This document shows, piece after piece, positions 1-8,634 of a stretch of DNA of 50,564 bases. Position 1 is the stretch's first letter. Every line of letters starts with the position of its first letter. The position numbers and the translations under genes are program-made. The notes beneath the pieces were generated by a model, which was not told where the DNA came from, made no database searches, and saw only the letters and a program-made list of their open reading frames with translations. This DNA is from Liquorilactobacillus mali (GTDB lineage Bacteria; Bacillota; Bacilli; Lactobacillales; Lactobacillaceae): contig NZ_JQAR01000015.1 in assembly GCF_001437155.1 (NCBI RefSeq), positions 2,580-53,143 of the forward strand, written 5' to 3'.

Positions 1-2
1 CA

Positions 3-62
3 AAAAAGTATTAGTATGCTAGGTAAAATACCGATTTTGCTCCTCATACTAATACTTTTTAT
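3..62. terminator. Long inverted repeat, probable bidirectional terminator
   Basis: Arms 3-18 and 45-60 are perfect 16-bp reverse complements around a 26-nt loop. The outer ends are A-rich on the left and T-rich on the right, so a U-tract follows the hairpin on either strand. It lies 31 bp beyond the stop of the acyl-ACP thioesterase gene and probably ends that transcript; the gene to the left is outside the window. Confidence 0.65.
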
Positions 63-92
63 TTTTAAAAACAGAATTTTTCTGTGTCAATA

Positions 93-836
93 TTATTTAG
101 ATCTCCATGTACAACAAGCATAACAACTCTCTTCTTCACCAGCTTTAATTAAATGATATGTTATCAACTGATTTTCTGCCATTCTTGTTTCACTGTTAAC
201 CATTTCACCATAATGCACTTCACGCTTATATTTAATATTCATTTCTGCAAGCGTATGTGTTAACAAGAACTCCTCAGTTAAACCGTCTATCATCCAATCA
301 AAATAATGAACATTATTAACATGCTGGTTTGAATCGATATCCATAAAACGTACTCGGTAATTTTTTTCTGAAACCAATTGGCTTTTAGGATCACTCTTGG
401 GATCAGCCACACGTTCGATCTTATTGGTATATTCACTTTCGTATGGTTCAATGAACTCTGGAAGCAACCGCGCGATCTTTCTTTTCTTGTGATCCATCAG
501 CACAAATATACTGTGCATCTTCACAATAACCTCGCCTTTTTCATCTTCGATCCAAAAATCACGATAACAAAAATATCGATTATACGAATCCGCCTTGGTA
601 CATACCTTAATATTTTCACCAAAGACGGGTAATCTTTCAACCTTCAAGACATGCTGTGTGATTACCCAGCCATATCCTCTCTCATTCAACTTTTCTTCAG
701 TTAAGCCTAATTGGATACTTTGGTCTTGTGAAGCCAGCATCAAGATATTGACAAGCATCCCTATCGTTGTCCTTTTAGTGCGATCAGTCTCGTAAAACAA
801 AATTTTGTGGGACTCGCTAAAAATATTTTCTTTCAA
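93..836 (-). CDS. Acyl-ACP thioesterase (FatA/FatB type, double hot-dog)
   Basis: This 247-residue protein should hydrolyse acyl-acyl carrier protein in the cytoplasm and release free fatty acid. It has the length of bacterial acyl-ACP thioesterases, which carry two hot-dog folds in tandem. The first fold covers roughly residues 1-130. The second begins near residue 160 with the family signature MDIDSNQHVNNVHYFDW, which includes the Asn and His residues of the active site. It lies 17 bp downstream of rsmI on the same strand and could be the last gene of the dnaX-rsmI run. Chain-length preference cannot be read from the sequence. The family call is firm. Confidence 0.88.
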   Translation of the reverse strand: MKENIFSESHKILFYETDRTKRTTIGMLVNILMLASQDQSIQLGLTEEKLNERGYGWVITQHVLKVERLPVFGENIKVCTKADSYNRYFCYRDFWIEDEKGEVIVKMHSIFVLMDHKKRKIARLLPEFIEPYESEYTNKIERVADPKSDPKSQLVSEKNYRVRFMDIDSNQHVNNVHYFDWMIDGLTEEFLLTHTLAEMNIKYKREVHYGEMVNSETRMAENQLITYHLIKAGEEESCYACCTWRSK

Positions 837-853
837 AAAACCGCCGTCTTTCC

Positions 854-1747
854 CTACACATCAATATGATGAAAAGTATTGTAAACTACTTGCTTCTTTA
901 AGTTATTTTTCTTCGCAACTTCCTTAATTGCATCATTTGGTCGATAATTCTCTTTATTAATCAAATTATCAACTTGTTCTTCTAGTGGTAAGACACTCAC
1001 CGTCTCAGTATTATCTTCTTCTGAAGAAATATCCGGATTACCTTCCAAAATAATACAGAATTCGCCACGCACCTGTTCCTCTTTAGCCCATTCAAGCGCT
1101 TCGGCAACTGTTCCTCTGATAAATTCTTCATATCTCTTGGTAAGTTCCCTACATAGAACAATTTTCCTTGCTCCACCAAAAAAAGCCTGAAGGGATTCCA
1201 ATGTTTTTTTCAGGCGGTGCGGTGCTTCGTAAAAAATTAGTGTTTCTTGTTTCTTAGCAAGAAACTTCAGCTGTTCTTCTTTTTCTTTTTTTCGCCGTGA
1301 AATAAAACCAATGAATGTAAAGGGCTGAGGATTTAATCCTGACGCTATCAATGCACTCAATCCGGCATTTGCTCCAGGTAATGGAATAACTGAAATGCCT
1401 GCTTCAACACATGCCACAACCAGTTCATGTCCAGGATCACTGATTGAAGGAGTCCCTGCATCGCTAACTTGTGCAATATTAATTCCTTCAGTTAATTTCT
1501 TTATTAGCTGTGGAATTCTTGCCTGCGTGTTGTGTTCATGAAAACTAATTTGAGGTGTCTTTATTTCAAAATGATTCAATAATTTTTGAGTATTGCGCGT
1601 ATCTTCTGCTGCAATTAGATCAGCTTTTTTGAGCACATCAACTGCCCTATACGTCATATCTCCTAAGTTGCCTATCGGTGTCGGCACCAAGTAAAGTACA
1701 CCTAATCGCTCTTCTCGCCGATAACTGCTCATCTTCTTTAATGTCAT
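854..1747 (-). CDS. rsmI: 16S rRNA (cytidine1402-2'-O)-methyltransferase RsmI
   Basis: RsmI uses S-adenosylmethionine to methylate the ribose of C1402 in the decoding centre of the 30S subunit. The N-terminal tetrapyrrole-methylase-type domain is clear: LVPTPIGNLGDMTYRA near the start, then AAEDTRNTQ and SDAGTPSISDPG. The reading frame extends 14 codons further upstream, but the ATG at 1747 is chosen because it is preceded by GGGGAGA and forms the ATGA overlap with the yabA stop codon. That gives 297 residues, normal for the family. The order yabA-rsmI is conserved in Firmicutes and implies translational coupling. Confidence 0.95.
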   Translation of the reverse strand: MTLKKMSSYRREERLGVLYLVPTPIGNLGDMTYRAVDVLKKADLIAAEDTRNTQKLLNHFEIKTPQISFHEHNTQARIPQLIKKLTEGINIAQVSDAGTPSISDPGHELVVACVEAGISVIPLPGANAGLSALIASGLNPQPFTFIGFISRRKKEKEEQLKFLAKKQETLIFYEAPHRLKKTLESLQAFFGGARKIVLCRELTKRYEEFIRGTVAEALEWAKEEQVRGEFCIILEGNPDISSEEDNTETVSVLPLEEQVDNLINKENYRPNDAIKEVAKKNNLKKQVVYNTFHHIDV

Positions 1748-2118
1748 TGTCGTCTCTCCCCGTAAATTACATCCTGGCAAAAGACACAAGGTTCATCGTT
1801 GATTCGTCTTGTTCCATACATACTATCAACATTGCACACATGGAAACCTTCCTCGTACAACATCTCTAAATTTTTGCGTGATTTAGACAATCCGCCTTGT
1901 TCATCAGATTGTTTTTGTTCTTCTAATTCTTTAAGGTGAGCTCGCAAATGCTGATTTTCAATCTCTAATTCTGCATTTTTTTCAATGACTTTTGTCATCT
2001 CTGCCTTTATGAGTTCGATTTTTTCAATCATCTTCTGAGCTTCTGCACCCAAATCGGAGAATCCATCGTATAATTCCCGCTTGTTCAAAAAATCACCTTC
2101 ATCTATACGTGGTAACAC
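1744..2118 (-). CDS. yabA: Replication initiation control protein YabA
   Basis: YabA is a negative regulator of chromosome replication initiation that bridges DnaA and the DnaN clamp in Bacillus subtilis. This 124-residue copy has the expected parts. Residues about 20-75 form a heptad-rich coiled coil used for tetramerisation. The C-terminal zinc module has GFHVCN, then GTRR, then PCVFC, giving the usual His/Cys ligands. It overlaps the 3' end of holB by 16 bp and the rsmI start by 4 bp, so the three genes are almost certainly co-transcribed. In many Firmicutes ricT lies between holB and yabA; it is absent here. Confidence 0.93.
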   Translation of the reverse strand: MLPRIDEGDFLNKRELYDGFSDLGAEAQKMIEKIELIKAEMTKVIEKNAELEIENQHLRAHLKELEEQKQSDEQGGLSKSRKNLEMLYEEGFHVCNVDSMYGTRRINDEPCVFCQDVIYGERRQ

Positions 2119-3098
2119 TGACTCAAATCAATCGTCAATGCTTCAATAACATTCTGGAACGAGACATTCACTGCCAACTTTCTTCTCGTCTCTAGAACTA
2201 GTTCAACAGCTTGCGTAATTCTGTCGGCCGTCAATCTTTCTATTAATTCTGTGAACTCTGCTTGAAATTTCACAAAAATATTATCCTTCTTACCATAATA
2301 TACAGATATTGAATTTTTAACAAGTAAGATTATTAAATTCAACAAGATAACTTCATCATCTTTGTTATTTATTAGGGGCAATAAGCTCGTCTGCACTTCC
2401 ACAAAACACCTTGCGTCCTCTTGTAAAATATGTAAATACCACACACATACATTCCGGACAAGTTTATCAAAACTTTCATTTGCTGCTATTTTTTCTGATT
2501 CAGCCAGACTATCCGTCAGATTACCTAAAATAACTGCTTTATCCGCCGTAATTCCTTTTTTCTTTAACATCGCAATCAACTGAGCACTAGAAGGTTTCGC
2601 AAGTTCAAACAGTTGACAACGTGAAACTATTGTCGGCAAAATTCGATTGACTGTTTCTGTCAGTAAAAAGGCAACAACATCACCACTGGGCTCCTCAAGA
2701 AACTTCAATAGACTGTTAGCAGCACTTATCGTCATCTTATCAGCGTCTTCAATAATAAAGACCTTCCGATTACCTTCAATCCCGCTTTTACTAAACTCTG
2801 ACTTTAGAAAACGAATTTGATCGACTTTGATCGATAAACCATCAGGTGCAACATGAACTACATCAGGATGATTACCACTCTCGATTCTCCTGCATTCTTC
2901 ACAATTCAAACAGGGACAACCCGCAATCTTATTTTGGCAGAAAATACCCTGAGTAATCCATAATGCTAGTGTGCGCTTACCTATTCCTTTTGGACCAGTT
3001 AGTAAATATGCATGTGCCAGATGACCTTGGCTTATCACATTAGCAAAATAATCAGTTAAAACCGGTTGCTGATTCCGTATTTCGTCATTATCACTCAT
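2103..3098 (-). CDS. holB: DNA polymerase III delta-prime subunit
   Basis: HolB is the delta-prime subunit of the clamp loader that places the sliding clamp on DNA at the replication fork. The 331-residue protein carries an AAA+ domain with a Walker A-like GPKGIGKR near residue 38, a four-cysteine zinc module (CPCLNCEEC region near residue 60), and the SRC motif in PTIVSRCQLFEL near residue 160. It follows darA by 11 bp and overlaps yabA. The ribosome binding site before the ATG is weak, so translation may depend on coupling to darA. DnaX, its clamp-loader partner, is encoded about 2 kb upstream in the same run. Confidence 0.94.
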   Translation of the reverse strand: MSDNDEIRNQQPVLTDYFANVISQGHLAHAYLLTGPKGIGKRTLALWITQGIFCQNKIAGCPCLNCEECRRIESGNHPDVVHVAPDGLSIKVDQIRFLKSEFSKSGIEGNRKVFIIEDADKMTISAANSLLKFLEEPSGDVVAFLLTETVNRILPTIVSRCQLFELAKPSSAQLIAMLKKKGITADKAVILGNLTDSLAESEKIAANESFDKLVRNVCVWYLHILQEDARCFVEVQTSLLPLINNKDDEVILLNLIILLVKNSISVYYGKKDNIFVKFQAEFTELIERLTADRITQAVELVLETRRKLAVNVSFQNVIEALTIDLSQCYHV

Positions 3099-3109
3099 GG
3101 CTTACAAAC

Positions 3110-3439
3110 CTAAAATTGTTGAAAGGAGTCGATTGGTAATACAAAAACGGTTGCTCCCCCAACTTGAACCTCCACTGGATAAGCAGCGGATGAATCCATC
3201 GATGCATCCAAGTTAATTGGAGGTGTCATGAATTGCTTACGTGTTCTAGATGTTTCACGAATAAGGTCTAGCACTTCTTCGATTCGTTCTTCTTCAATCC
3301 CAATCATAAATGTTGTATTACCTGATTTTAGAAAACCACCAGTTGTTGATAATTTTGTTGCACGAATGTTAGATTCTATAAACAAATTACTTAACCGATT
3401 ACTATCTTTGTCTTGGACAATCGCAATGATCATTTTCAT
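3110..3439 (-). CDS. darA: Cyclic-di-AMP receptor, PII-like (DarA/PstA/YaaQ)
   Basis: DarA is a small trimeric PII-like protein that binds the second messenger cyclic di-AMP; its downstream partner is unknown in most species. The sequence matches the family over its whole length: MKMIIAIVQDKDSN at the N-terminus, the TKLSTTGGFLKSGNTT binding loop, and TVFVLPIDSF near the end. The frame opens five codons earlier, but GGAGG overlaps that first ATG, so the ATG at 3439 with an 8-nt spacer is preferred. This gives 109 residues, the usual family size. It sits between tmk and holB, the standard Firmicutes position. Confidence 0.93.
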   Translation of the reverse strand: MKMIIAIVQDKDSNRLSNLFIESNIRATKLSTTGGFLKSGNTTFMIGIEEERIEEVLDLIRETSRTRKQFMTPPINLDASMDSSAAYPVEVQVGGATVFVLPIDSFQQF

Positions 3440-3464
3440 TTTCTTTTCCTCCATCTTTGAATCC

Positions 3465-4103
3465 TTATTTGAAAAGATCTGGTAATTTTATTTTCATTTG
3501 ATTAACTGTGAGCTTGATAACTTCGCTCAAAGGAAGAGAAGCATCGATCACAATGATCCGTTCAGGATTATCATGCGCAAGTTTTAAATACGCATCATGC
3601 ACAGTGTTATGGAAATCCAAAGACTCTTTATCAAGTCGGTTTATCTCATTTTGTCTGTGCTTTTTAATACGAGCTAATCCAATTTCCGGTAATAAATCAA
3701 AATAAAAAGTAAAATCTGGAGTAAGTCCTTCTGTGGCAAAAAGATTCATTTGCAAGACTTCTTCTTCACCTAGGCCCCGTCCGGCTCCCTGATAAACGAC
3801 TGAACTATCTACGTAGCGATCACAAAGAACCAATTTTCCTTGTTTCAAAGCTGGTAAAACACTTTCAATTAAATGCTGTCTCCGCGCTGCTGCATAAAGT
3901 AATGCCTCAGTTCGTGCATCCATCTCGACCAATCTCGTATCTAAAATTATATTACGAATCGCCTCAGATATTCGATTGCCCCCCGGTTCCCTCGTTAATA
4001 GATATTCCTTGTTGTTTTCCTTTAACAGACTAACTATTCCTTTCAAAACAGTAGTTTTTCCGGAGCCTTCTGGACCCTCAAAAGTTACAAATTTTCCACT
4101 CAC
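3465..4103 (-). CDS. tmk: Thymidylate kinase
   Basis: Tmk phosphorylates dTMP to dTDP for DNA synthesis. All the family marks are present in 212 residues: the P-loop GPEGSGKT near residue 10, REPGG near residue 40, the DRYVDSSVVYQGAGRGLG segment near residue 95, and an Arg-rich lid (ARIKKHRQNEINR). Translation starts at a GTG preceded by GAGGT with 7-nt spacing; an overlapping ATG is out of frame. It is 25 bp upstream of darA. The order recR-yaaL-tmk-darA-holB is the conserved replication/repair run. Confidence 0.95.
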   Translation of the reverse strand: MSGKFVTFEGPEGSGKTTVLKGIVSLLKENNKEYLLTREPGGNRISEAIRNIILDTRLVEMDARTEALLYAAARRQHLIESVLPALKQGKLVLCDRYVDSSVVYQGAGRGLGEEEVLQMNLFATEGLTPDFTFYFDLLPEIGLARIKKHRQNEINRLDKESLDFHNTVHDAYLKLAHDNPERIIVIDASLPLSEVIKLTVNQMKIKLPDLFK

Positions 4104-4182
4104 ACATTTGACCTCACTAACTTACTCATAGTTCTATTTTACTTTACTAATCCCTAGCTGTCTAACAATCTTAACTCAAATT

Positions 4183-4422
4183 TTAATGTTCAATTATTGA
4201 TGACTGCATATGACCGTGAACTCTTCTCCTGCGAGCTTCCGCATATAAAAATGCGTACTTCGCACCTTCAAGCATAGTCTGCGCAATCAACTCACTGTCT
4301 TCTTCTCTGACTGCCCTTTGAGTCTGCTTAGCATGTTCCCATTGAGCGGCTGCTAAATCAATCGTATCAAGCAGTCTTTCATCATATTCTTTTCTCAATC
4401 TTTGTTTTTTTCCACCAAGCAT
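4183..4422 (-). CDS. yaaL: YaaL-like DUF2508 family protein
   Basis: This small charged protein of 79 residues has unknown function. It belongs to the DUF2508/YaaL family, recognised by its position directly after recR and by a helical composition rich in Arg, Lys, Glu and Ala. The most recognisable segment is LRKEYDERLLDTIDLAAAQW. The frame begins three codons earlier, but the AGAGG that should serve as ribosome binding site abuts that first ATG, so the second ATG is the more likely start. A 79-bp gap with no visible feature separates it from tmk. Confidence 0.8.
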   Translation of the reverse strand: MLGGKKQRLRKEYDERLLDTIDLAAAQWEHAKQTQRAVREEDSELIAQTMLEGAKYAFLYAEARRRRVHGHMQSSIIEH

Positions 4423-4436
4423 GCCAATCATCCTCT

Positions 4437-5036
4437 CTAAATTTCTTGCCGGCCTTCAATTGCTTTAAACAGCGTCATCTCATCCGCATATTCAATATCA
4501 CTGCCTACTGCTAATCCATGAGCCAATCTTGTCACTTTTATGTGTGCCGGTTTGATTAGTCGTGAAATGTACATTGCGGTTGCTTCACCTTCTGGAGTCG
4601 CATTAGTAGCAATAATTACCTCTGTCAAATCTGCATTTTTCTGCAGTCTTCTGACCAAACCAGCGATATTAATATCTTCTGGTCCCTTGCCTTCCATAGG
4701 AGATAGAACACCATGCAAAACATGGTATAGCCCATGATATTCACGCATTCTTTCAAGTGACATTACATCTTTGGGTTGTTCGACAACTATAACTTTTGTC
4801 TGATCTCGTTGCTTATCAGCACAAATAATGCATGGATCATTCTCAGTTATATTTCCGCAGATACTGCAGTAATGCAAATCTTTTTTTGCAGTTATCAATG
4901 ACTGTGCAAAAGCTGTTACATCTTCTTCTTGCATATCAATCGTAAAGAAAGCTAAGCGTGTCGCAGTTTTCTCCCCAATTCCAGGCAATTTCAAGTAACT
5001 ATCAATTAATTTGGCAATGGGTTCTGGATATTGCAT
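4437..5036 (-). CDS. recR: Recombination mediator protein RecR
   Basis: RecR works with RecF and RecO to load RecA on single-stranded gaps. The 199-residue protein has an N-terminal helix-hairpin-helix ([14 protein letters not shown], residues 18-31), a four-cysteine zinc finger at Cys57, Cys60, Cys69 and Cys72, and a Toprim domain starting at [14 protein letters not shown] with the conserved [14 protein letters not shown]. It is complete. It lies 30 bp after ybaB and about 15 bp before yaaL, so it belongs to the dnaX-ybaB-recR operon common to most bacteria. Confidence 0.97.
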   Translation of the reverse strand: MQYPEPIAKLIDSYLKLPGIGEKTATRLAFFTIDMQEEDVTAFAQSLITAKKDLHYCSICGNITENDPCIICADKQRDQTKVIVVEQPKDVMSLERMREYHGLYHVLHGVLSPMEGKGPEDINIAGLVRRLQKNADLTEVIIATNATPEGEATAMYISRLIKPAHIKVTRLAHGLAVGSDIEYADEMTLFKAIEGRQEI

Positions 5037-5066
5037 ATTAACATTCCTCTCTGCCTGATTTGTATT

Positions 5067-5381
5067 TTAGAATCCTGGAATATTTTGTGTGTATTTCCCC
5101 ATTGTCTGTTGAGTTTGCTTATCAATTTTCGTAATTGCATCATTCACTGCCATTATTACTAAATCTTGAAGCATATCAATATCATCAGGATCTACAGCTT
5201 CAGGTTTAATTTGAATATCTTTCATTTCCTTTTTCCCATCAAACGTTACAACTACTAAATCATTTGCTGAGTTTCCAGTAAACTCTTTTTTCTCAAGTTC
5301 TTCCTGGTCTTTCTTCATATTCTTTTGCATCTTTTGCATTTGCTTCATCATGCCTTGCATATTTCCCATTCCACGCATCAT
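5067..5381 (-). CDS. ybaB: YbaB/EbfC family nucleoid-associated protein
   Basis: This 104-residue protein belongs to a family of small DNA-binding dimers with a tweezer-like shape. The N-terminus is very rich in Met, Gln and Lys ([20 protein letters not shown]), followed by a conserved core with [21 protein letters not shown] and [12 protein letters not shown]. It is located 14 bp after dnaX and 30 bp before recR, its invariant context. GGAG with about 10-nt spacing precedes the ATG. Its exact role in nucleoid structure or recombination is unsettled. Confidence 0.95.
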   Translation of the reverse strand: MMRGMGNMQGMMKQMQKMQKNMKKDQEELEKKEFTGNSANDLVVVTFDGKKEMKDIQIKPEAVDPDDIDMLQDLVIMAVNDAITKIDKQTQQTMGKYTQNIPGF

Positions 5382-5395
5382 AATTAATCTTCTCC

Positions 5396-7129
5396 TTAAT
5401 CTTCCTTTATTTTCACTATTTGACTGAAACCCTCACCAAAAAGCTGCTTTGCGGCAGCAATTTGTGGATCATCTGCTACTTCTCTCTTATCTTCAGCATC
5501 AGGTTTTGATTCTTTTTCAGAGTTTCCTCGATGTTCAGTAAGATATTTTTCCCTGACTTCAGGCCATTTTTCCTTAGGCATAAATACCATTTTATAATCT
5601 TGCCCTATTAGCCGTCCCAGTCCCTGAGTTAAACTATCTTTCAGTGAATCATTTCCATCAGCTTTCTCATACAAAAAATCATAATCAAAACTAACGATTA
5701 CACCCTTTGCACTAGCGGCTACAGGTTTACTAACATTCATAATAGCACGTTGAGTAATTGATAACATATTCATTAGATCTGGCCATATGTCCTTTAACTT
5801 TACCAAATCATTTCTTGTTGCCTCAGCAAGGATAGGATATACCTTTTTTAAATCAACTGTTGTATTACTCTTCTTTCTTGTAGGTACTTTCTTTTCCTTT
5901 GCCTTTTCAACTCGCTTTACTGTACCCTTTTGTAAATTGTTAACAGCCTGTTTTAATTCTTTAATTTGTAACTTTAGTTTTGTGATCTCCTCTTGGGATA
6001 CATCCGATAGCTCTCCCTTAACCTGCTTGTCAGTCTGAACTTTATTTATCAATTGTGACAATTTGACAGTTAAAACTTCGAGATAAATGTCTGAATGTGT
6101 AGAAAAGCGCATATTTTGCTGTTGTTCATTTAAGATATCAATCGCTTCATACAATGATTGGACTGTTGTCTTATCTGCTAATTTTTTAAAATCATCATCA
6201 ATATCCAACAAACTATTTTGCTCAACAATACTTGGAGAAGCTTGATATAACAATAAGTTTCTGCAGTAATCAATAACATCTTCTACCAAACGATTTGCAT
6301 CTTTTCCCTCAGACATTATCTCTTGCAAAGTTTGCAAGGCCTGAGCCGTTTCACCTTCAAAAACTAGTTTGAGATAACGATTAAGTTGCTCATGCTTGAC
6401 ACTGCCCGTTATAAGCAGTGCATTTTCAAGCGTTACAACATCGTTTCCAAAGGAAAGTACTTGATCTAGAATACTTAGTGCATCTCTCATCCCGCCAGCA
6501 GATGCTTTTGCAACGACTCTTAAGGCTTTTTCTTCATACTTGAAATTCTTTTCCGCTAGAATGTACTGCATTCTCGCAATAATATCGTCATTAGTGATTC
6601 TCTTAAAATCAAATCTTTGAGTTCTTGATATTATTGTAGCTGGAATTTTGTGTGGCTCAGTCGTCGCCAGAATAAATACTACATTACTAGGAGGCTCTTC
6701 AAGGGTCTTCAGTAATGCATTAAATGCCCCTGTCGAAAGCATATGAACTTCATCAATGATGTATACCTTGTAATCGGCCTGAGTCGGAGCATACTTGACC
6801 TTATCTCTAATATCACGAATTTCATCTACACTATTATTAGACGCAGCATCGATTTCAATTACATCATTTAATCGTCCTTCAGTGATTGCCCGACAGGTTG
6901 CACATTCATTGCAAGGCTCCCCATCCTTCTGGTTATGACAATTAATCGCTTTTGCAAAAATCTTTGCTGCTGAAGTTTTACCAGTACCACGCGGCCCTGT
7001 AAAAAGATAAGCATGACTTGTTTGCTGGGTCATAATTGCATTTTGTAAAGTTTGCGTTATCATCTTTTGACCAACTAAATCGACAAATTTTTGTGGTCGC
7101 CAGACACGATATAGGGCCTGATATCCCAT
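5396..7129 (-). CDS. dnaX: DNA polymerase III subunits gamma/tau
   Basis: DnaX is the motor ATPase of the clamp loader and, through tau, ties the two polymerases to the helicase. The 577-residue protein shows Walker [10 protein letters not shown] near residue 45, a zinc module ([16 protein letters not shown]), Walker B DEVHML, and sensor 1 [17 protein letters not shown] charged coiled region around residues 375-410 leads into the tau-specific C-terminus. I saw no obvious A-rich slippery site, so a gamma form by programmed frameshift is not supported. AGGAG precedes the ATG. The gene follows the SRP RNA terminator and heads the dnaX-ybaB-recR run. Confidence 0.96.
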   Translation of the reverse strand: MGYQALYRVWRPQKFVDLVGQKMITQTLQNAIMTQQTSHAYLFTGPRGTGKTSAAKIFAKAINCHNQKDGEPCNECATCRAITEGRLNDVIEIDAASNNSVDEIRDIRDKVKYAPTQADYKVYIIDEVHMLSTGAFNALLKTLEEPPSNVVFILATTEPHKIPATIISRTQRFDFKRITNDDIIARMQYILAEKNFKYEEKALRVVAKASAGGMRDALSILDQVLSFGNDVVTLENALLITGSVKHEQLNRYLKLVFEGETAQALQTLQEIMSEGKDANRLVEDVIDYCRNLLLYQASPSIVEQNSLLDIDDDFKKLADKTTVQSLYEAIDILNEQQQNMRFSTHSDIYLEVLTVKLSQLINKVQTDKQVKGELSDVSQEEITKLKLQIKELKQAVNNLQKGTVKRVEKAKEKKVPTRKKSNTTVDLKKVYPILAEATRNDLVKLKDIWPDLMNMLSITQRAIMNVSKPVAASAKGVIVSFDYDFLYEKADGNDSLKDSLTQGLGRLIGQDYKMVFMPKEKWPEVREKYLTEHRGNSEKESKPDAEDKREVADDPQIAAAKQLFGEGFSQIVKIKED

Positions 7130-7155
7130 GCTAACACTCCTATCTTTTGCAATTT

Positions 7156-7187
7156 AAAAAACTCCCGACCACAAGACAGTCGGGAGA
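7156..7187 (-). terminator. Terminator of the SRP RNA gene
   Basis: Read on the minus strand, CTCCCGAC (7186-7179) pairs perfectly with GTCGGGAG (7169-7162) around a 9-nt loop, followed by six U residues. It lies just after the SRP RNA and 27 bp before the dnaX start. Confidence 0.88.
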
Positions 7188-7194
7188 TAAATGT

Positions 7195-7300
7195 CATATT
7201 AACTTGAGACACATGCCGAACCGAGCTTAGTGCTGCTTCCTTCCGGACCTGACACGGTTCACAAGGACAACATTGTCCCAAGGCCTTGCGGCATATTCTA
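7195..7300 (-). ncRNA. ffs: Signal recognition particle RNA (small bacterial type)
   Basis: The minus strand contains the universally conserved SRP Alu-less hairpin tip, with GTCAGGTCCGGAAGGAAGC followed by AGCA (centred near 7240). The closing stem pairs ATGCCG near 7294 with CGGCAT near 7213, giving an RNA of roughly 85-105 nt. This is the 4.5S-like form without an Alu domain. The RNA partners with Ffh to deliver nascent membrane proteins. It sits between tadA and dnaX, its common place in Firmicutes. The ends are estimated; the core 7213-7294 is secure. Confidence 0.95.
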
Positions 7301-7325
7301 TGATACATGAAATACTGAAAAAATG

Positions 7326-7817
7326 CTAGTCCTTTCGCTTTGATTTCTTCTTTTTTAGTCTAACATTCTTAAAAAAATCCTTAAGCAGCTGTCCGCATTC
7401 AGCCTCCATGCAACATTTTTCAACAATTACTTGATGATTAAATCTATTATCGTCCAACAAGTTCATCAACGACCCGACTGTACCTGCTTTGGGATCCATC
7501 GCTCCATAATAGACTCGTTCAATTCTTGAATTAAGAATTGCACCACTACACATTGGGCAAGGCTCTAGCGTTACGAATAGCTGAGCTTCAGGTAGACGCC
7601 AGCTTTTGCAAAAAGCATTTGCTTCTTGAATTGCCAATATCTCAGCATGCATGGTTGCATCTTGCGAATGCTCTCTAAGATTATGGCCTCGACCAACAAT
7701 CTTACCATCAACCACAACTACACATCCAATCGGCACTTCACCAACTTCAGCCGCTTTTTGTGCCTCATAGATGGCTTCTTTCATGAAGAATTCCTTTTGA
7801 AGATTATTTAAAATCAA
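7326..7817 (-). CDS. tadA: tRNA adenosine(34) deaminase TadA
   Basis: TadA converts A34 to inosine in the anticodon of tRNA-Arg(ACG), and possibly of other A34 tRNAs. The deaminase zinc site is intact: HAE at residues 57-59 with Glu59 as proton shuttle, and PCPMC with Cys87 and Cys90. The 163 residues end in a Lys-rich tail. The start is a TTG preceded by GGAGGTGA; an internal ATG at codon 12 lacks comparable spacing. Its substrate range matters here because this window also encodes a tRNA-Leu with an AAG anticodon. Confidence 0.95.
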   Translation of the reverse strand: MILNNLQKEFFMKEAIYEAQKAAEVGEVPIGCVVVVDGKIVGRGHNLREHSQDATMHAEILAIQEANAFCKSWRLPEAQLFVTLEPCPMCSGAILNSRIERVYYGAMDPKAGTVGSLMNLLDDNRFNHQVIVEKCCMEAECGQLLKDFFKNVRLKKKKSKRKD

Positions 7818-7831
7818 AATTCACCTCCGAT

Positions 7832-8440
7832 TTAGACGAGTTTTATGCTCTCTAAAATAAAATAGCCCTTATCTCTTGCAACTACCTCACAATTATTAAA
7901 AACTGTTTCCATTAATTTCTTGGCTGAGGGCGCACCTTGTTTCTTTTGAATTACCACAACTAACCTACCACCAACACTAAGATGACTGACTGCTTCCGCT
8001 AGGATTTGCGAAACAATTTTTTTCCCTGCACGAATAGGCGGATTCGATAAAATCAGATTATAATCTGTACATTCAATCTTGTCATACACATTAGACTCCC
8101 AAATATTTACATTCTTAAGCCCGTTTAATTCCGCATTTCTTTTTGCTAATGAAAGTGCAAGTTCATTAACATCCACCATATCAACAATTAATTTTGGATT
8201 GCTTTTTGCTATTCCTAAACCGATTGGGCCATAACCGCAGCCAAGGTCCAAAATTCTGCCTTCTCGCATTGTCTCGATTTTTAAGTTGTTAATCAGTGTC
8301 CTTGAACCATAATCGACAGTTGTTTTCGAGAAAACACCATTATCTGTCACAAAACTAATTTTATTCCCTAAAATATCAAAATCCCATCTTTTTTCTTCGT
8401 GCACTACCTCAGGGTTTTTTGAATAATAATAATTTCCCAT
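7832..8440 (-). CDS. RsmC-like class I methyltransferase (YbxB)
   Basis: This 202-residue enzyme belongs to the RsmC/YbxB family of SAM-dependent methyltransferases, probably acting on guanine in 16S rRNA. Motif I is ILDLGCGYGPIGLGIA near residue 60, and the catalytic NPP-type motif is LILSNPPIRAGK near residue 130. It has only the C-terminal catalytic half of Escherichia coli RsmC, as is typical for Firmicutes. It is 14 bp upstream of tadA on the same strand. The exact target nucleotide is inferred from the family, not seen. Confidence 0.88.
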   Translation of the reverse strand: MGNYYYSKNPEVVHEEKRWDFDILGNKISFVTDNGVFSKTTVDYGSRTLINNLKIETMREGRILDLGCGYGPIGLGIAKSNPKLIVDMVDVNELALSLAKRNAELNGLKNVNIWESNVYDKIECTDYNLILSNPPIRAGKKIVSQILAEAVSHLSVGGRLVVVIQKKQGAPSAKKLMETVFNNCEVVARDKGYFILESIKLV

Positions 8441-8517
8441 TTATTCCTACCTTTTCAATAATTGTTCAAAGTATTTAAAACATCATAATTCTAATAGTCC
8501 TTCAGTCTTTAGAAAAA

Positions 8518-8566
8518 GTACTATATATCGTATATTAGTAAAAGAAACAAACACAATATATAGTAT
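8518..8566 (+). promoter_or_regulatory. Tandem NrdR boxes upstream of nrdHIEF
   Basis: Two 16-bp elements, GTACTATATATCGTAT (8518-8533) and ACACAATATATAGTAT (8551-8566), resemble the NrdR consensus acaCwAtATaTwGtgt and match each other at 12 of 16 positions. Their starts are 33 bp apart, about three helical turns, as is usual for paired NrdR boxes. They lie just upstream of the -35 element. NrdR is an ATP/dATP-sensing repressor of ribonucleotide reductase genes; its own gene is not in the window. Confidence 0.82.
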
Positions 8567-8573
8567 TTGTTTC

Positions 8574-8601
8574 TTGCTTATTCTGATAAATGATGTATAC
8601 T
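8574..8601 (+). promoter_or_regulatory. Promoter of nrdHIEF
   Basis: TTGCTT (8574-8579) and TATACT (8596-8601) are separated by 16 bp and lie 33 bp before the nrdH ATG. They follow directly after the second NrdR box. Confidence 0.65.
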
Positions 8602-8634
8602 AATCATACAACAAATTAATGCGAGGTGCTAGTT

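Noticed and set aside
5396-7129. Programmed frameshift in dnaX to make gamma
   Set aside because: I found no A-AAA-AAG type slippery run at a suitable position.
7075-7308. A 77-codon minus-strand open frame upstream of dnaX
   Set aside because: It runs through the SRP RNA and its terminator, so it is not a protein gene.
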